64,000 bases of DNA, taken from Roseiarcus sp963833955 (GTDB lineage Bacteria > Pseudomonadota > Alphaproteobacteria > Rhizobiales > Beijerinckiaceae). The DNA is taken from NCBI GenBank assembly GCA_963833955.1, contig CAWHZY010000015.1:434001-498000 (forward strand), read 5' to 3'. Under the pieces are notes generated by a model. The model ran no database searches. It saw only the letters and a program-made list of their open reading frames with translations, and was not told the DNA's origin. This document shows positions 28,458-37,442 of the stretch, one piece after another. Numbering within the stretch: the stretch's first letter is position 1; each line of letters starts with the position of its first letter. Both the position numbers and the translations under genes were made by a program.

Positions 28458-29230
28458 ACCTGCGCCGCCTCAGCGAATTCCTGCCCCCGCTCGCCTTCGG
28501 CCTTGCCGTGCTCGCGATCTGGGAGGCGGGGGTCAGGCTCCTGCACGTGCCGGCGATCATCCTGCCTCCGCCCTCGGCGATCGCGGCGCGCTTCGCCACC
28601 TCGATACCCACGCTCGCGGCCGATTTCCGGCAAACGATCCAGGGCGTGCTCGCGGGTTATTTCATCGGCTCGCTGGCGGGATTCATCGTTGCGATCCTGA
28701 TCGACCGCTCGCAATTTCTCCAACGCGGCCTCATGCCGATCGGCAACCTCGTCTCCGCGCTGCCGATCGTCGGTGTCGCGCCAATCATGGTGATGTGGTT
28801 CGGTTTCGACTGGCAATCGAAAGCGGCGGTCGTGGTCGTGATGACCTTCTTCCCGATGCTGGTGAACACGATCGCCGGGCTCTCCAGCGCCGGGGCGATG
28901 GAGCGCGACCTGATGAAGACCTACGGCGCGAATTATTGGCAGACCCTGCTCGCGCTTCGCCTGCCGGTCGCGATGCCGTTCATCTTCAATGCGCTCAAGA
29001 TCAACACGACGCTCGCCATGATCGGCGCCATCGTCGCCGAGTTCTTCGGCACGCCGATCGTCGGCATGGGCTTTCGCATCTCGACCGAAGTCGGCCGGCT
29101 CCAGATCGATATGGTGTGGGCGACGATCGTCGTCGCCGCGCTCACGGGATCGCTGTTCTACGCGCTCATCGCCAGTATCGAGCGCCGGGTGACGTTCTGG
29201 CACGCTTCCTATCGTGCGAAAGAGGCTTGA
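28454..29230 (+). CDS. ABC importer permease subunit 2
   Basis: A 258-residue membrane protein starting at GTG 28454, which overlaps the previous stop (GTGA). Six helices and the conserved EAA loop (MERDLMKTYGANYWQTLLALRLPVAMPF, around residues 150-175). Together with subunit 1 it forms a heterodimeric channel for the ATPase at 26554. The overlap indicates translational coupling. A longer frame through 28336-30294 is only a shadow. Confidence 0.92.
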   Translation: MNLRRLSEFLPPLAFGLAVLAIWEAGVRLLHVPAIILPPPSAIAARFATSIPTLAADFRQTIQGVLAGYFIGSLAGFIVAILIDRSQFLQRGLMPIGNLVSALPIVGVAPIMVMWFGFDWQSKAAVVVVMTFFPMLVNTIAGLSSAGAMERDLMKTYGANYWQTLLALRLPVAMPFIFNALKINTTLAMIGAIVAEFFGTPIVGMGFRISTEVGRLQIDMVWATIVVAALTGSLFYALIASIERRVTFWHASYRAKEA

Positions 29231-29301
29231 GCTTTTCACCGCATGCGATAGTCCTTAAGCGCGGTGACGGGAGTCCGGGTTCAAGTGGAGGGAGAGCAAA
29301 A

Positions 29302-30294
29302 ATGAGAAAAAGCTTGTTAGTATTCGCCGGCGTGGCGGCGATGTTGACGGCGGGCGCGGCGCATGCCGACGACAAGGTCACACTGCAGCTTAAATGGGTC
29401 ACCCAGGCGCAATTCGCCGGCTATTACGTCGCCAAGGACAAGGGCTTCTACAAGGAAGACGGGCTCGACGTGACCATCAAGCCCGGCGGACCGGATGTCG
29501 CCCCGGAGCAGGTGCTGGCCGGAGGCGGGGCCGATGTCGTGGTCGACTGGATGCCGGCGGCGCTGGCCGCGCGCGAAAAGGGCGCCCCGATGGTCAATAT
29601 CGCGCAGCCGTTCAAGCATTCCGGGCTCGAACTCACCTGCCGCGCCGACACCGGCATCAAGAAGCCCGAGGATCTCAAGGGCCGCACGCTCGGGGTGTGG
29701 TTCTACGGCAACGAATATCCGTTCCTCAACTGGATGGGCAAGCTGCACTTCAAGACCGACGGCTCGCCCGATGGCGTCAAGGTGGTGAAGCAGGGCTTCA
29801 ACGTCGACCCGTTGCTGCAGAAGCAGGCCGATTGCATCTCCACCATGACCTATAATGAATATTGGCAGGTGATCGACGCCGGCTACAAGCCCGAGCAGTT
29901 GGTCGTGTTCAAATACGAGGATCAGGGCGTCGCGACCCTCGAGGACGGCCTCTACGTGATGGAGGACAAGCTCAAGGACCCGGCCTTCGTCGACAAGATG
30001 GCGCGCTTCGTCAAGGCGTCGATGAAGGGCTGGGATTATGCCCGCGCCCATCCCGAAGAAGCGGTCAAGATCGTGCTCGACAACGACTCGACCGGCGCCC
30101 AGACCGAACATCACCAGACGCAGATGCTGAGCGAGGTCAACAAGCTGACCGAGGGCTCCAACGGCGCGCTCGACAAGGCCGACTATGAGCGCACGGTGAA
30201 GACCTTGCTCACCGGCGGTTCCGACCCGGTCATCTCCAAGGCGCCGACCGGCGCCTATACGACCGCGGTCACCGACAAGGCGCTGGCGAAGTAA
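29302..30294 (+). CDS. ABC importer substrate-binding protein (NMT1/THI5-like)
   Basis: A 330-residue periplasmic protein with a signal peptide cut after AGAAHA and an NMT1/SsuA-like fold: KVTLQLKWVTQAQFAGYYVAKDKGFY at the mature N-terminus, GADVVVDWMPAALAAR near 75-90, DLKGRTLGVW near 127. THI5-like proteins bind pyrimidine-related ligands, which fits the operon. I start at ATG 29302, 7 bases after a GGAGGGAG site. Last gene of the unit; a hairpin follows. Confidence 0.92.
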   Translation: MRKSLLVFAGVAAMLTAGAAHADDKVTLQLKWVTQAQFAGYYVAKDKGFYKEDGLDVTIKPGGPDVAPEQVLAGGGADVVVDWMPAALAAREKGAPMVNIAQPFKHSGLELTCRADTGIKKPEDLKGRTLGVWFYGNEYPFLNWMGKLHFKTDGSPDGVKVVKQGFNVDPLLQKQADCISTMTYNEYWQVIDAGYKPEQLVVFKYEDQGVATLEDGLYVMEDKLKDPAFVDKMARFVKASMKGWDYARAHPEEAVKIVLDNDSTGAQTEHHQTQMLSEVNKLTEGSNGALDKADYERTVKTLLTGGSDPVISKAPTGAYTTAVTDKALAK

Positions 30295-30305
30295 GCGCCG
30301 GGCGC

Positions 30306-30345
30306 GGCTCTCTCCTCTCCTCGAACCCGGGGAGAGGCGAGAGCC
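30306..30345 (+). terminator. Strong hairpin after the pyrimidine operon
   Basis: GGCTCTCTCCTCTCC (30306-30320) pairs with GGAGAGGCGAGAGCC (30331-30345), 14 of 15 positions, loop of 10 bases. It lies 11 bases after the substrate-binding protein stop. No T-tract follows, so it may act as an mRNA 3' stabiliser or rho-dependent end. Confidence 0.55.
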
Positions 30346-30441
30346 CGGGGCGAGTTCAAATCGTCACCCTTTAATTTGCGTAAATTAATTCGAGAATAAA
30401 ATTCTCATTTGGAATATTGACTCCGGGCCAGAAGGGCCAAT

Positions 30442-30798
30442 ATGCCTTATAGGAATTATACGCCTCTCGGCCTCGGGCTCATCGAGGAATGGGGTGCGAG
30501 CGCTCCTTTTCGGATGAATCGCTTGATCACCGCTTTGGAAGATTTCGCTGTAGGGGGTCCTGCGACCCGGGTCGTCCCGCACCTCGACCCTGCGAAGGCC
30601 GAGGTCTACCTTGTGCCGCCGCGCTCGATCCTGCGCAGCGTCTCCGACGCCGCAGCGCTTGTCCTTGTTGATCATCGCGGGCGGACGGCTGAGATCATTG
30701 AGGTGATCGACGGCTATGTTGAAGCCAGTGAACAGGACTGGCTTGATCTCCAGGCGCGCGCGGAGCGCGCCCTCGAAAATCGAGGGGCGTCCAGATGA
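30442..30798 (+). CDS. Small protein of unknown function, upstream partner of an XRE regulator
   Basis: 118 residues, no signal peptide or membrane segment, acidic C-terminus with a short helix (SEQDWLDLQARAERALENR). I do not recognise the family. Its stop overlaps the start of the XRE gene by 4 bases (ATGA), the organisation of many toxin-antitoxin pairs with the toxin first, but nothing in the sequence (no RelE/HigB core) proves toxicity. The upstream DNA is AT-rich (30370-30420) and could hold an autoregulated promoter. Confidence 0.6.
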   Translation: MPYRNYTPLGLGLIEEWGASAPFRMNRLITALEDFAVGGPATRVVPHLDPAKAEVYLVPPRSILRSVSDAAALVLVDHRGRTAEIIEVIDGYVEASEQDWLDLQARAERALENRGASR

Positions 30799-31277
30799 CC
30801 GCCGACGATGACATGACATGCGACAACACGAATGATGGTCTGCTTTCCGAGTTGGGCGCGTTGCGCAATCGGCTGGCGGCGGCCGATCCGAGATTCAAAG
30901 TGGCCGCGGGGGTCGAGCGTGATGCGGAAGCGCTTTGCGAGGAGGTTCGAAGCGACCTCAAGGCGTACCGGCACACTCTGGGCGTCAGCCAGAAGGAGCT
31001 GGCCGAACGGGTCGAACTCGGCCAATCGGCAATTTCCAAGATCGAGAGCGGTCGGGGCGACTTGAGCCTCAAGACGGTTTTTCGCATTGCGAATGCTTTG
31101 GGATTGAGACCGGTTCTGGCGTTTGCGCCCGCCACGCATGCCGCGGAAGAACGTCCATCCCTGGCGGGAACCGCCACAGCGACCGCCGCTCTGGCCAGCG
31201 CCTTGCAGGAAGACCTCATTCGCAAAATTCCCGATATCGTCCAGGAAGCCGTCGCGCGCCTCGCGGCGGCGGATTAA
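30795..31277 (+). CDS. XRE-family helix-turn-helix regulator
   Basis: 160 residues with a Cro/CI HTH at about residues 60-110 (YRHTLGVSQKELAERVELGQ, then SAISKIESGRGDLS), a pattern shared with HigA-type antitoxins, and a C-terminal helical tail (about 130-160). Coupled to the preceding small gene by an ATGA overlap and followed after 5 bases by a small membrane-protein gene. It may repress its own operon; the target is not visible. Confidence 0.82.
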   Translation: MTADDDMTCDNTNDGLLSELGALRNRLAAADPRFKVAAGVERDAEALCEEVRSDLKAYRHTLGVSQKELAERVELGQSAISKIESGRGDLSLKTVFRIANALGLRPVLAFAPATHAAEERPSLAGTATATAALASALQEDLIRKIPDIVQEAVARLAAAD

Positions 31278-31282
31278 GTCCA

Positions 31283-31540
31283 GTGTTGCTGTCCGACTTG
31301 ATCGGCGGCGGCGGTGGCATCCTCATCGCAGTTCCGGCCGTCAAGGACCAAATTTATCGCTTCGGTCGGGAGCGGGAGGAGCGCAAGGCCGAGAAGAGTC
31401 CCTGGCCCGGCCTGAGGAAAGCCTCGAGCCGTGCTTGGGAGCGACGGCGCAACGACTATGACGGATACGATTCCTTCCTGACCATGCTGGGCGCGCTTGG
31501 GATCGCGCTGTCCTTCGTGCTGAAACTGTTTGACGCATAA
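31283..31540 (+). CDS. Small predicted membrane protein
   Basis: 85 residues from GTG 31283. The N-terminal third contains a weak hydrophobic stretch (LIGGGGGILIAVPAV), the middle is highly basic and charged (RFGREREERKAEK), and the C-terminus is a clear membrane helix (FLTMLGALGIALSFVLKLF). No family recognised. It starts 5 bases after the XRE gene and so is probably the third gene of that unit. Confidence 0.55.
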   Translation: MLLSDLIGGGGGILIAVPAVKDQIYRFGREREERKAEKSPWPGLRKASSRAWERRRNDYDGYDSFLTMLGALGIALSFVLKLFDA

Positions 31541-31649
31541 ACTCGGGCCCGCTCGGCCGCGATCACCACAAGGCCCGGGGGCAGGTAAAGGCTGGCGCCT
31601 CGCCCTCCATAGGATTGCGGGGCGCCGCGTCCGGCCTGAACTCGCGCCC

Positions 31650-32747
31650 TCAGGCGGCTTTCGCTCCGGCGCGGAGGTTGCGGTCCGCAGCCGCGCCCCG
31701 GACCAGGTCGTGGATGAAGCGCAGCTTCTCAACGACCGCCGGCGCGATGATGAACGGGTAGAGATCGGGCCTGCCCATGGCCCGATTGACGCTGTTCATG
31801 GCGACCACGAACGGCGCCCAGGCGTCGACGATCCGCTCGATCGAGCCCTCCGCGTAGGGGTCGAAGTTGAGCTTGGCGAAATGCGCGCCCTCCCTGTCGA
31901 CCGCCGGAGCGATCCTGAGGCCGAATGCGTTCGCCGTTTCGAGCGTGTCGACGATGTGCAGGTAATGCGCCCAGGTTTCGGCGAAATCCTCCCAAGGATG
32001 CGAGGTCGCGTAAGCCGAAACAAAGCGCTCCGACCAATCCGCAGGCGCGCCCTGCTCGTAGTGGCGCTTCAGCGCCGCCTCGTAGTCCTGCGAATCATCG
32101 CCGAATATCGCGCGACATTGTTCGAGCTTGCCGCCGTCGCGAACCAGGATGTCCCAATAATGGTGCCCAACCTCGTGCCGAAAATGGCCGAGGAGGCTGC
32201 GATAGGGTTCGGCCAATTCCGCCCGGCGCCTCTCGATCTCGGCGCTGTCGGCTTCCGCGAGCGCGATCGTCACCACGCCGTCGTCATGGCCCGTCATCAC
32301 TTTGGGACCGGAGGGGCAGGGAGGATCGGCCAGGAATTCGAACACCAAACCGTGGCTCGGGTTCTCGACGCGGGTCTCGAGCGGCAGCCTCCAGCGAAGC
32401 AGGCTGTAGAACAGCCGGTGCTTGGCAAGTTCGATGTCTCGCCACGCGTTCAGATGCGAGGCGTGAGAAATGTCGGGAATCGTATCGTTGTGGCGGCACG
32501 CCACACAGAGCCGGTCTTGGCCCTGGGCCGTCGTCAGCCAGTTGCAGACGTCGTAGTCTGCGTTGGCGCAGAAGCGGCGCGGGGCGCCATCTCCGGCCAG
32601 CGGCGTCCAGGATTGGCCGCCGGCGGGCTCGAGCGCGGCCATGATTTCGAGCTCCGGGACATAGCCAAGCCGATGCCCGCAGCGGCCGCAGGTTCGATTC
32701 TCGAAGTAGATGATGTTGTCGCAAACCTGACAGCGAAACAATTTCAT
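31650..32747 (-). CDS. Zinc-ribbon metallopeptidase (Peptidase_Mx type)
   Basis: 365 residues. An N-terminal zinc ribbon (CQVCDNII and CGRCGHRL, residues about 5-28) and a further CVACRHN motif near 90 precede a domain with the gluzincin motif HEVGHHYWD near residue 190, matching 'putative zinc-binding metallopeptidase' proteins (PF10005/PF15887 type). It is cytoplasmic and its substrate is unknown. I start at ATG 32747 (MKLFRCQVCD), since the zinc ribbon begins there; an in-frame codon at 32783 adds 12 unrelated residues. Confidence 0.88.
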   Translation of the reverse strand: MKLFRCQVCDNIIYFENRTCGRCGHRLGYVPELEIMAALEPAGGQSWTPLAGDGAPRRFCANADYDVCNWLTTAQGQDRLCVACRHNDTIPDISHASHLNAWRDIELAKHRLFYSLLRWRLPLETRVENPSHGLVFEFLADPPCPSGPKVMTGHDDGVVTIALAEADSAEIERRRAELAEPYRSLLGHFRHEVGHHYWDILVRDGGKLEQCRAIFGDDSQDYEAALKRHYEQGAPADWSERFVSAYATSHPWEDFAETWAHYLHIVDTLETANAFGLRIAPAVDREGAHFAKLNFDPYAEGSIERIVDAWAPFVVAMNSVNRAMGRPDLYPFIIAPAVVEKLRFIHDLVRGAAADRNLRAGAKAA

Positions 32748-32910
32748 GGAAAGCAATCCTTGGCGCGCAATCCTTGACGGCATGAAGCGCCCGGAACGCG
32801 CGAGGCGTCAAATCGTTCCCACAGAATCATACGGGATTGATTAAGATCCAGCTTGGAGGCCGCGCCCTCTGCTGCGAAAAGGAAAACTCAGGCCCTGTCG
32901 GAGTTCAGCA

Positions 32911-33150
32911 ATGCGGGTAAAGCTATTTTCCGTGGCCGCCGCCACGCCAATCCAGTCGCTCGAGAACGATATCAATGAGTTCCTGGAATCCGAGCGGCCG
33001 CACGTCACTTATGTCAGCGTGAGCTCGAGCGACATCGAGAGGGTCGCTTCCGTCTGGTACGAAGAGCCGCATCACAAGACTGTCGAACAGACGATGGCGG
33101 AATTGGAGGAACTGGTGGAAGAGCCCGGCGCTGAGGGCAATCTGGCGTGA
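32911..33150 (+). CDS. Small acidic protein of unknown function
   Basis: 79 residues (MRVKLFSVAAATPIQ, then SLENDINEFLES...), a mixed alpha/beta pattern with an acidic helical C-terminus (TVEQTMAELEELVEE). No signal peptide. I do not recognise a family. Codon use looks like a real gene and a free-standing promoter region of 160 bases precedes it. Confidence 0.6.
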   Translation: MRVKLFSVAAATPIQSLENDINEFLESERPHVTYVSVSSSDIERVASVWYEEPHHKTVEQTMAELEELVEEPGAEGNLA

Positions 33151-33622
33151 GGCGCTGGGGCGTTGCGCCCGTGGAGGCGAACCCTCCGCCGTCTGTCAGG
33201 CCCGCGAAAAGCAGCAGGCCTATCACGCCGCGAAGCGTTAGTCCCGGTGATCGCGATATTGGCTTCATGACTGCTTTGTTGCTTCTCGGTCGTTCTTCGG
33301 CTTAGGCGCCTTCAATTAAGGATAGCATGTCCAAAATCTCCGCTAATCAAATGCGATAGTTCGAACAACGCTTGAAACGACATTTTCTTGCCAGACGATG
33401 GCTCGTGTTCTATATTTGTTCTTATGACGGGATATAGCTAACGCCGAGGTGAGCCACGCTTTGGGCACCCCTCTGTTGCGAGCGACACGAATTCGCTCAG
33501 CAGCAGTTAGCTGATTTGGGACCGACCAAATGAGAAAGTGTTCTTGGAGTTTGCCTTGTTGAGCCCGTGTCCGCCGCCGCAGTGGCGCGGCATGCGGACG
33601 GGGTATAGCCAAGCAATGCTAA
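33151..33622. other. Stretch without a recognisable gene
   Basis: About 470 bases between the small acidic protein and the decayed type I restriction locus. Base composition falls and no open frame here shows homology or domain features. It probably marks the left edge of the accessory island. Confidence 0.5.
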
Positions 33623-33928
33623 TCACTGGTCAACGCCTGGCAACGGTGACAGTCCAAGTTCCTTCAGAAACAAGTTATGCTTTGCTGTTGATAATCTAAT
33701 CTGCTTCTCAATCTCGATCAACTCATAGTGCGTGGCTGAAAGATCGATTTCGACCCCTTGTTCGGCTGTGCTGATGTAGCGGGAGATATTGAGGTTATAG
33801 CCCTCCTCAGCAATACGTTCCATGCTCACGCGCTTGGAATAGCGGTCCTCCTCTTTGCGGAACTGATAGGTCTCGATGATTTTGCCGATATGCTCGTCCG
33901 TGAGCTGGTTCTGGCGTTTGCCCTTAAA

Positions 33929-34882
33929 GTCTGTCCGCGAACATCATGTTTGAATGCATAGTTTTCGCAGCATGAGGCGGATTGAGGCGAGCTTGCAGGA
34001 ATGCAAGGGCTTTTCGGTTGAGGCACTCCCAGTCTTTCGCCAAGCCGGCGACATCGATTGAGCCATGCAAAGGTTCTCTCGACGACCCAGCGCTTTGGCA
34101 AGACGACGAAGCCTTTGGCCTGAAGTCCGAACGTTTGACGATTTCGAGGTTGACGCGCGACAGGAGTCTCTTCGATCGGCGTCCTGAAATTCCGCGTCCC
34201 TGATAACCGCCGTCGGCGTAGAGCTTCAGCAGGAAGGGATAGCAGGCCGAACAAGAGTGGCAAGCAGCAGCGCGCCGCCATCGCGATCCTGGATATCGGC
34301 AGCGGTGAACGATGGCGTGCAGCAGCAGGCCCTGCGTATCGACGAGAACGTGCCGCTTCTTGCCTTTGATTTTCTTGCCCGCATCATAGCCATGCGGATC
34401 GATGCAACGCCCCCTTTTTCAGGCGACTTTGACGCTTTGGCTGTCGATGATCGCGGCGGTCGGGCTGGCTTCGCGACTCGGCTCTGCTCGCGGCACTTCA
34501 TATAGAGCGCGTGATGGATGCGATCGAGCGTGCCGTCATAGCTCCAGAGGTCGAAATAGTCATGCAGACCGTGCTGCGCGCCGGCAGGTCCTTCGGGATC
34601 GCTCGCCACTGGCATCCTGTGCTCAGGATATACATCAGCCCGTTGACCACTCTCGCGCACATCGACATGGCGCTTGTTGCCGCCGCGCTTGGCCGGCGGG
34701 ATCAACGGTCCGACATCGGCGCCCATTCTTCATCCGTCAAGTCACTCGGGTAGCGCAATTTGCTGCGGTCATAACGGGCGCGGTTTTCGCTCGTCCACAT
34801 CGGCGACCCTCCCCATAGAATCAGGCCGCGCACTGGTGAAATCACAAACAACTCAAGGAATTCAAATTGTTCCCGGACGGAC
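33929..34882 (-). mobile_element. IS5-family element inserted in hsdM
   Basis: A 954-bp insertion with imperfect 14-bp ends (GTCTGTCCGCGAAC at the left; the complement of GTTCCCGGACGGAC at the right; 2 mismatches). HsdM coding sequence resumes on either side, which fixes the borders. No clean target duplication could be seen. Confidence 0.88.
33943..34800 (-). pseudogene. IS5-family transposase, frameshifted
   Basis: Starts MWTSENRARYDRSKLRYPSDLTDEEW, the characteristic IS5 (IS1031-like) N-terminus, and ends with GFVVLPKRWVVERTFAWLNRCRR, which carries the catalytic Glu of the DDE triad. Frame changes near 34710 and several more in the middle interrupt it, so no full-length protein can be made. 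Confidence 0.85.
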
Positions 34883-36205
34883 ACTTAGCAAAGTGCTCCG
34901 CTGCGTTGATGAAGAGCACGTCATCCGGTTTCTTGCACTTCTTCAGCACCAGGATGCAGACCGGGATGCCGGTGGAATAAAACAGGTTCGCAGGCAGGCC
35001 GATGACCGTGTCGATGTGCCGTCCGTCAGCAGCTTGGTGCGGATGCGCTCCTCCGCCCCGCCTCGGAACAGCACGCCGTGCGGCAGGATGATGGCCATGA
35101 CGCCTTCGTCCTTCAGGTAGTGGAAGCCGTGCAGCAGGAAGGCGAAGTCGGCGGCGGACTTGGGCGCCAGTCCATGATTCTTGAAGCGCACATCGTCGCC
35201 CATGGCTTCAGTCGGTTCCCAGCGGTAGGCTGAAGGGCGGATTGGCCACCACGGCATCGAAGGAGGGCTTCTTGGCGGGGTTTAACTCGCGCAGCATTTC
35301 CCAGTCATTGGTCAGCGTGTCGCCGTGGAAGATTTCGAACTCGGTGTCCTTCACCCCATGCAGCAGCATGTTCATGCGCGCGAGGTTGTAGGTGGTGATG
35401 TTCTTTTCCTGCCCGAAGATCTTGCCGATGCCGTGCGGCCCCATGCGCTTGCGCACGTTGAGCAGCAGCGAGCCGGAGCCGCAGGCGAAGTCGAAAACGC
35501 TGTCGAGCCTTGCTTTCTTTCCGGTTGCCGGCTCCTGGCTGTCCAGCGTGACGATCGCGGAAAGAATGTCTGAAATCTGCTGCGGGGTGTAAAACTCGCC
35601 CGCCTTCTTGCCGGAACCGGCGGCAAATTGGCCGATCAGATATTCGTAGGCATCGCCCAGCGTATCGACGTCGGAGGAGAATTCGGCAAGCCCTTCGGCG
35701 ATCTCTGTGATGATGGCGCAGAGCTTGGCGTTGCGATCTTCGTATTTCCGGCCGAGCTTGTCCGAGCCGAGATTGATCTCCGAGAATAGGCCGTGGAAGG
35801 TGCTCTGGAAGGACTCGTTCTCGATATATTTGAAGCCAGCTTGCAGCGTGTTCAGCAGTTCGCCATTCTGGGTGCGGGCCAGATTGGCGATGCTGGTCCA
35901 GAGGTGATCCGGCTTGATGACATAGTGCACCTTGCGGCGCATCTGCTTTTCGAAATCTGCCACGTCATCAGGGTTGTTCGCATACCAGAGCGATAGCGGC
36001 GAGCGCCCGGCATTGCCGATCGCCTTCGGATCGGGATAATCGCGCCCCAGCTCCTTCTTCGCGGCCATCTCGTAATTATCAGAGAGGTAGCGCAGGAAGA
36101 GGAAAGACAGCATGTAGTCGCGGAAGTCGTCCGCGTTCATCGCGCCGCGCAAGCGGTCGGCAATGCTCCAGAGGGTTTTACCCAGTTGTTTTTGGTTGTG
36201 GTCGT

Positions 36206-37442
36206 TCATTGTGAAGGTGCTTCCTCAGGGGCGGGCGCGGGCGCTGGAGCTACAGGTTGGGCGGCGACAACGCCTGGCAAGGCGAACTCAAACCGCGCGA
36301 TGAATTCGCTCAGGATGCGGCGGAAAAGATCTTTATTGTCCTCGCCCATTTCAGTCGGTTCGTGGATCGCATAAGCGCCGTGGCTGAGCAGATTCAGGGC
36401 ACGGTTGAAAAGCGCCCGATCTTCCTCGTTGTCGAGCGCCTTGAGGCAGAAGGCCATGCTCGGATGCCCGAAGAAAGAGGCGGTCTTTTCCATGACGCTG
36501 CGCAAGGCATTGAAGTGGAAGGTGTAGAGCTTCCCCTTGACGGGATCGGCGGCGCGCTGCAATTCGGCTAAAGTGGCGACGTGGTGGAAGAAGGGCGTGT
36601 CATCGGTGGCCTGAAGCGTGTAGGCACCGTCGCCACCCGGGCGGTGCAGGAAATAGCGCTTGTGGGTGATCTTCGGCTCGCCCTCGGCCCGCCTGCCCAT
36701 TTCGTTGCACATGACGTTGAAGAACAGCGCGTGGTGCGAAGAGAAGATCACCTTGATCGGCGCGGGCGCACCAGTGCCATCTTTCCGCGTGGCCGCCCGG
36801 CGGAGGAGCTTGGCTAGGTCGCAGGCGACGGAGATCGCGTTGTTGTCATCGAGCGATGAGATCGGATCGTCGATATAGAGGTATTTCTTCCCCTGATAGG
36901 ACTGATGCCCATCAAGCATCCGTTCGCAGATCGCCATGAAGACGCACCAGATGAAGATGTTCTGCTCGCCGCGCGATAACTTAATATTGGTCTTTTCGCC
37001 CTTTCTGAAGCTCACCATGTCGGGCTCGAGAGACGGTGTCGGTACCCTGCTGAAACTCCTTGTAGGTGAAGTCGAACTCGAAGTCGGCATACGGTAGAGG
37101 TACTGATGCAATTGTCTCGTCGAGCGCGAGTTCGCGTCATCGCGTTGAAGAAGGAAGAACTCTGTCGTTCAGTTGCAGAAAGCGCTCGCTGTCGCCTTCG
37201 AGATCGTTGTCCCAGACGAACAGATCCTCGGTGAAGGCGTTGAAATAGAGCGTGTCGGGCGTGCCGGCCGGGTTCTTCTTTTGTCCTTCCGCTTGCCGAC
37301 GTCCTTGAACTCCATCGAGAGGCGGGTCTTGCCGGTGCGATTGATAGGCGATAGAGCAGCACGAATGTCGGCGTCATTCAGATCGTACCGCAGCCGGGTC
37401 ACCAGCGTGCCCAAGCTCTGGGAAATGCTGATGCTTGCTCAT
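36206..37442 (-). pseudogene. AAA ATPase of type I restriction locus, PrrC-like, frameshifted
   Basis: A start at 37442 (MSKHQHFPELG) overlaps the hsdS stop by 4 bases. The N-terminal part carries a P-loop-like NRTGKTRLSMEFKDVG, later segments LYFNAFTEDLFVWDNDL, then an intact 300-codon C-terminal part with the ABC-type signature LSRGEQNIF, Walker B YLYIDDPISSLDD and switch His in SSHHALFF. This is the AAA_13 class found in type I loci. The end holds R-S-V-M-E (LRSVMEK) and, 36 residues later, NLLSHG, an R-x3-E...H order like the anticodon-nuclease site of PrrC/RloC. At least three frameshifts lie between 37080 and 37410. Anticodon nuclease function is inference. Confidence 0.75.

Larger units (their letters stand above)
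33623..36209 (-). pseudogene. hsdM: Type I restriction-modification methyltransferase HsdM, split by IS5
   Basis: The N-terminal 330 codons (35208-36209) are intact: HsdM N-terminal helical domain (LWSIADRLRGAMNADDFRDY), SAM-binding FDFACGSGSLL near residue 245 and the catalytic NPPF motif (VVANPPFSLP). Reading then shifts frame near 35215 (MGDDVRFKNHGLAPKSAADFAF, then LVLKKCKKPDD, VLFINAAEHFAK) and is cut at 34883 by an IS5 element. The C-terminus resumes at 33928 (LTDEHIGKIIETYQF, RKEEDRYSKRV, RIAEEGYNLNISRY). The start overlaps the stop of the upstream AAA gene (ATGA). Without M the system cannot protect host DNA. Confidence 0.9.

Noticed and set aside
28336..30294. Very long open frame (652 codons) across permease 2 and the binding protein
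   Set aside because: It is a shadow in GC-rich DNA: composition is Arg/Pro/Ala-rich and only its 3' third, from 29302, matches a real protein (the binding protein, same frame).
33343..33612. 89-codon minus-strand frame
   Set aside because: No start context, no homology by eye and atypical composition.
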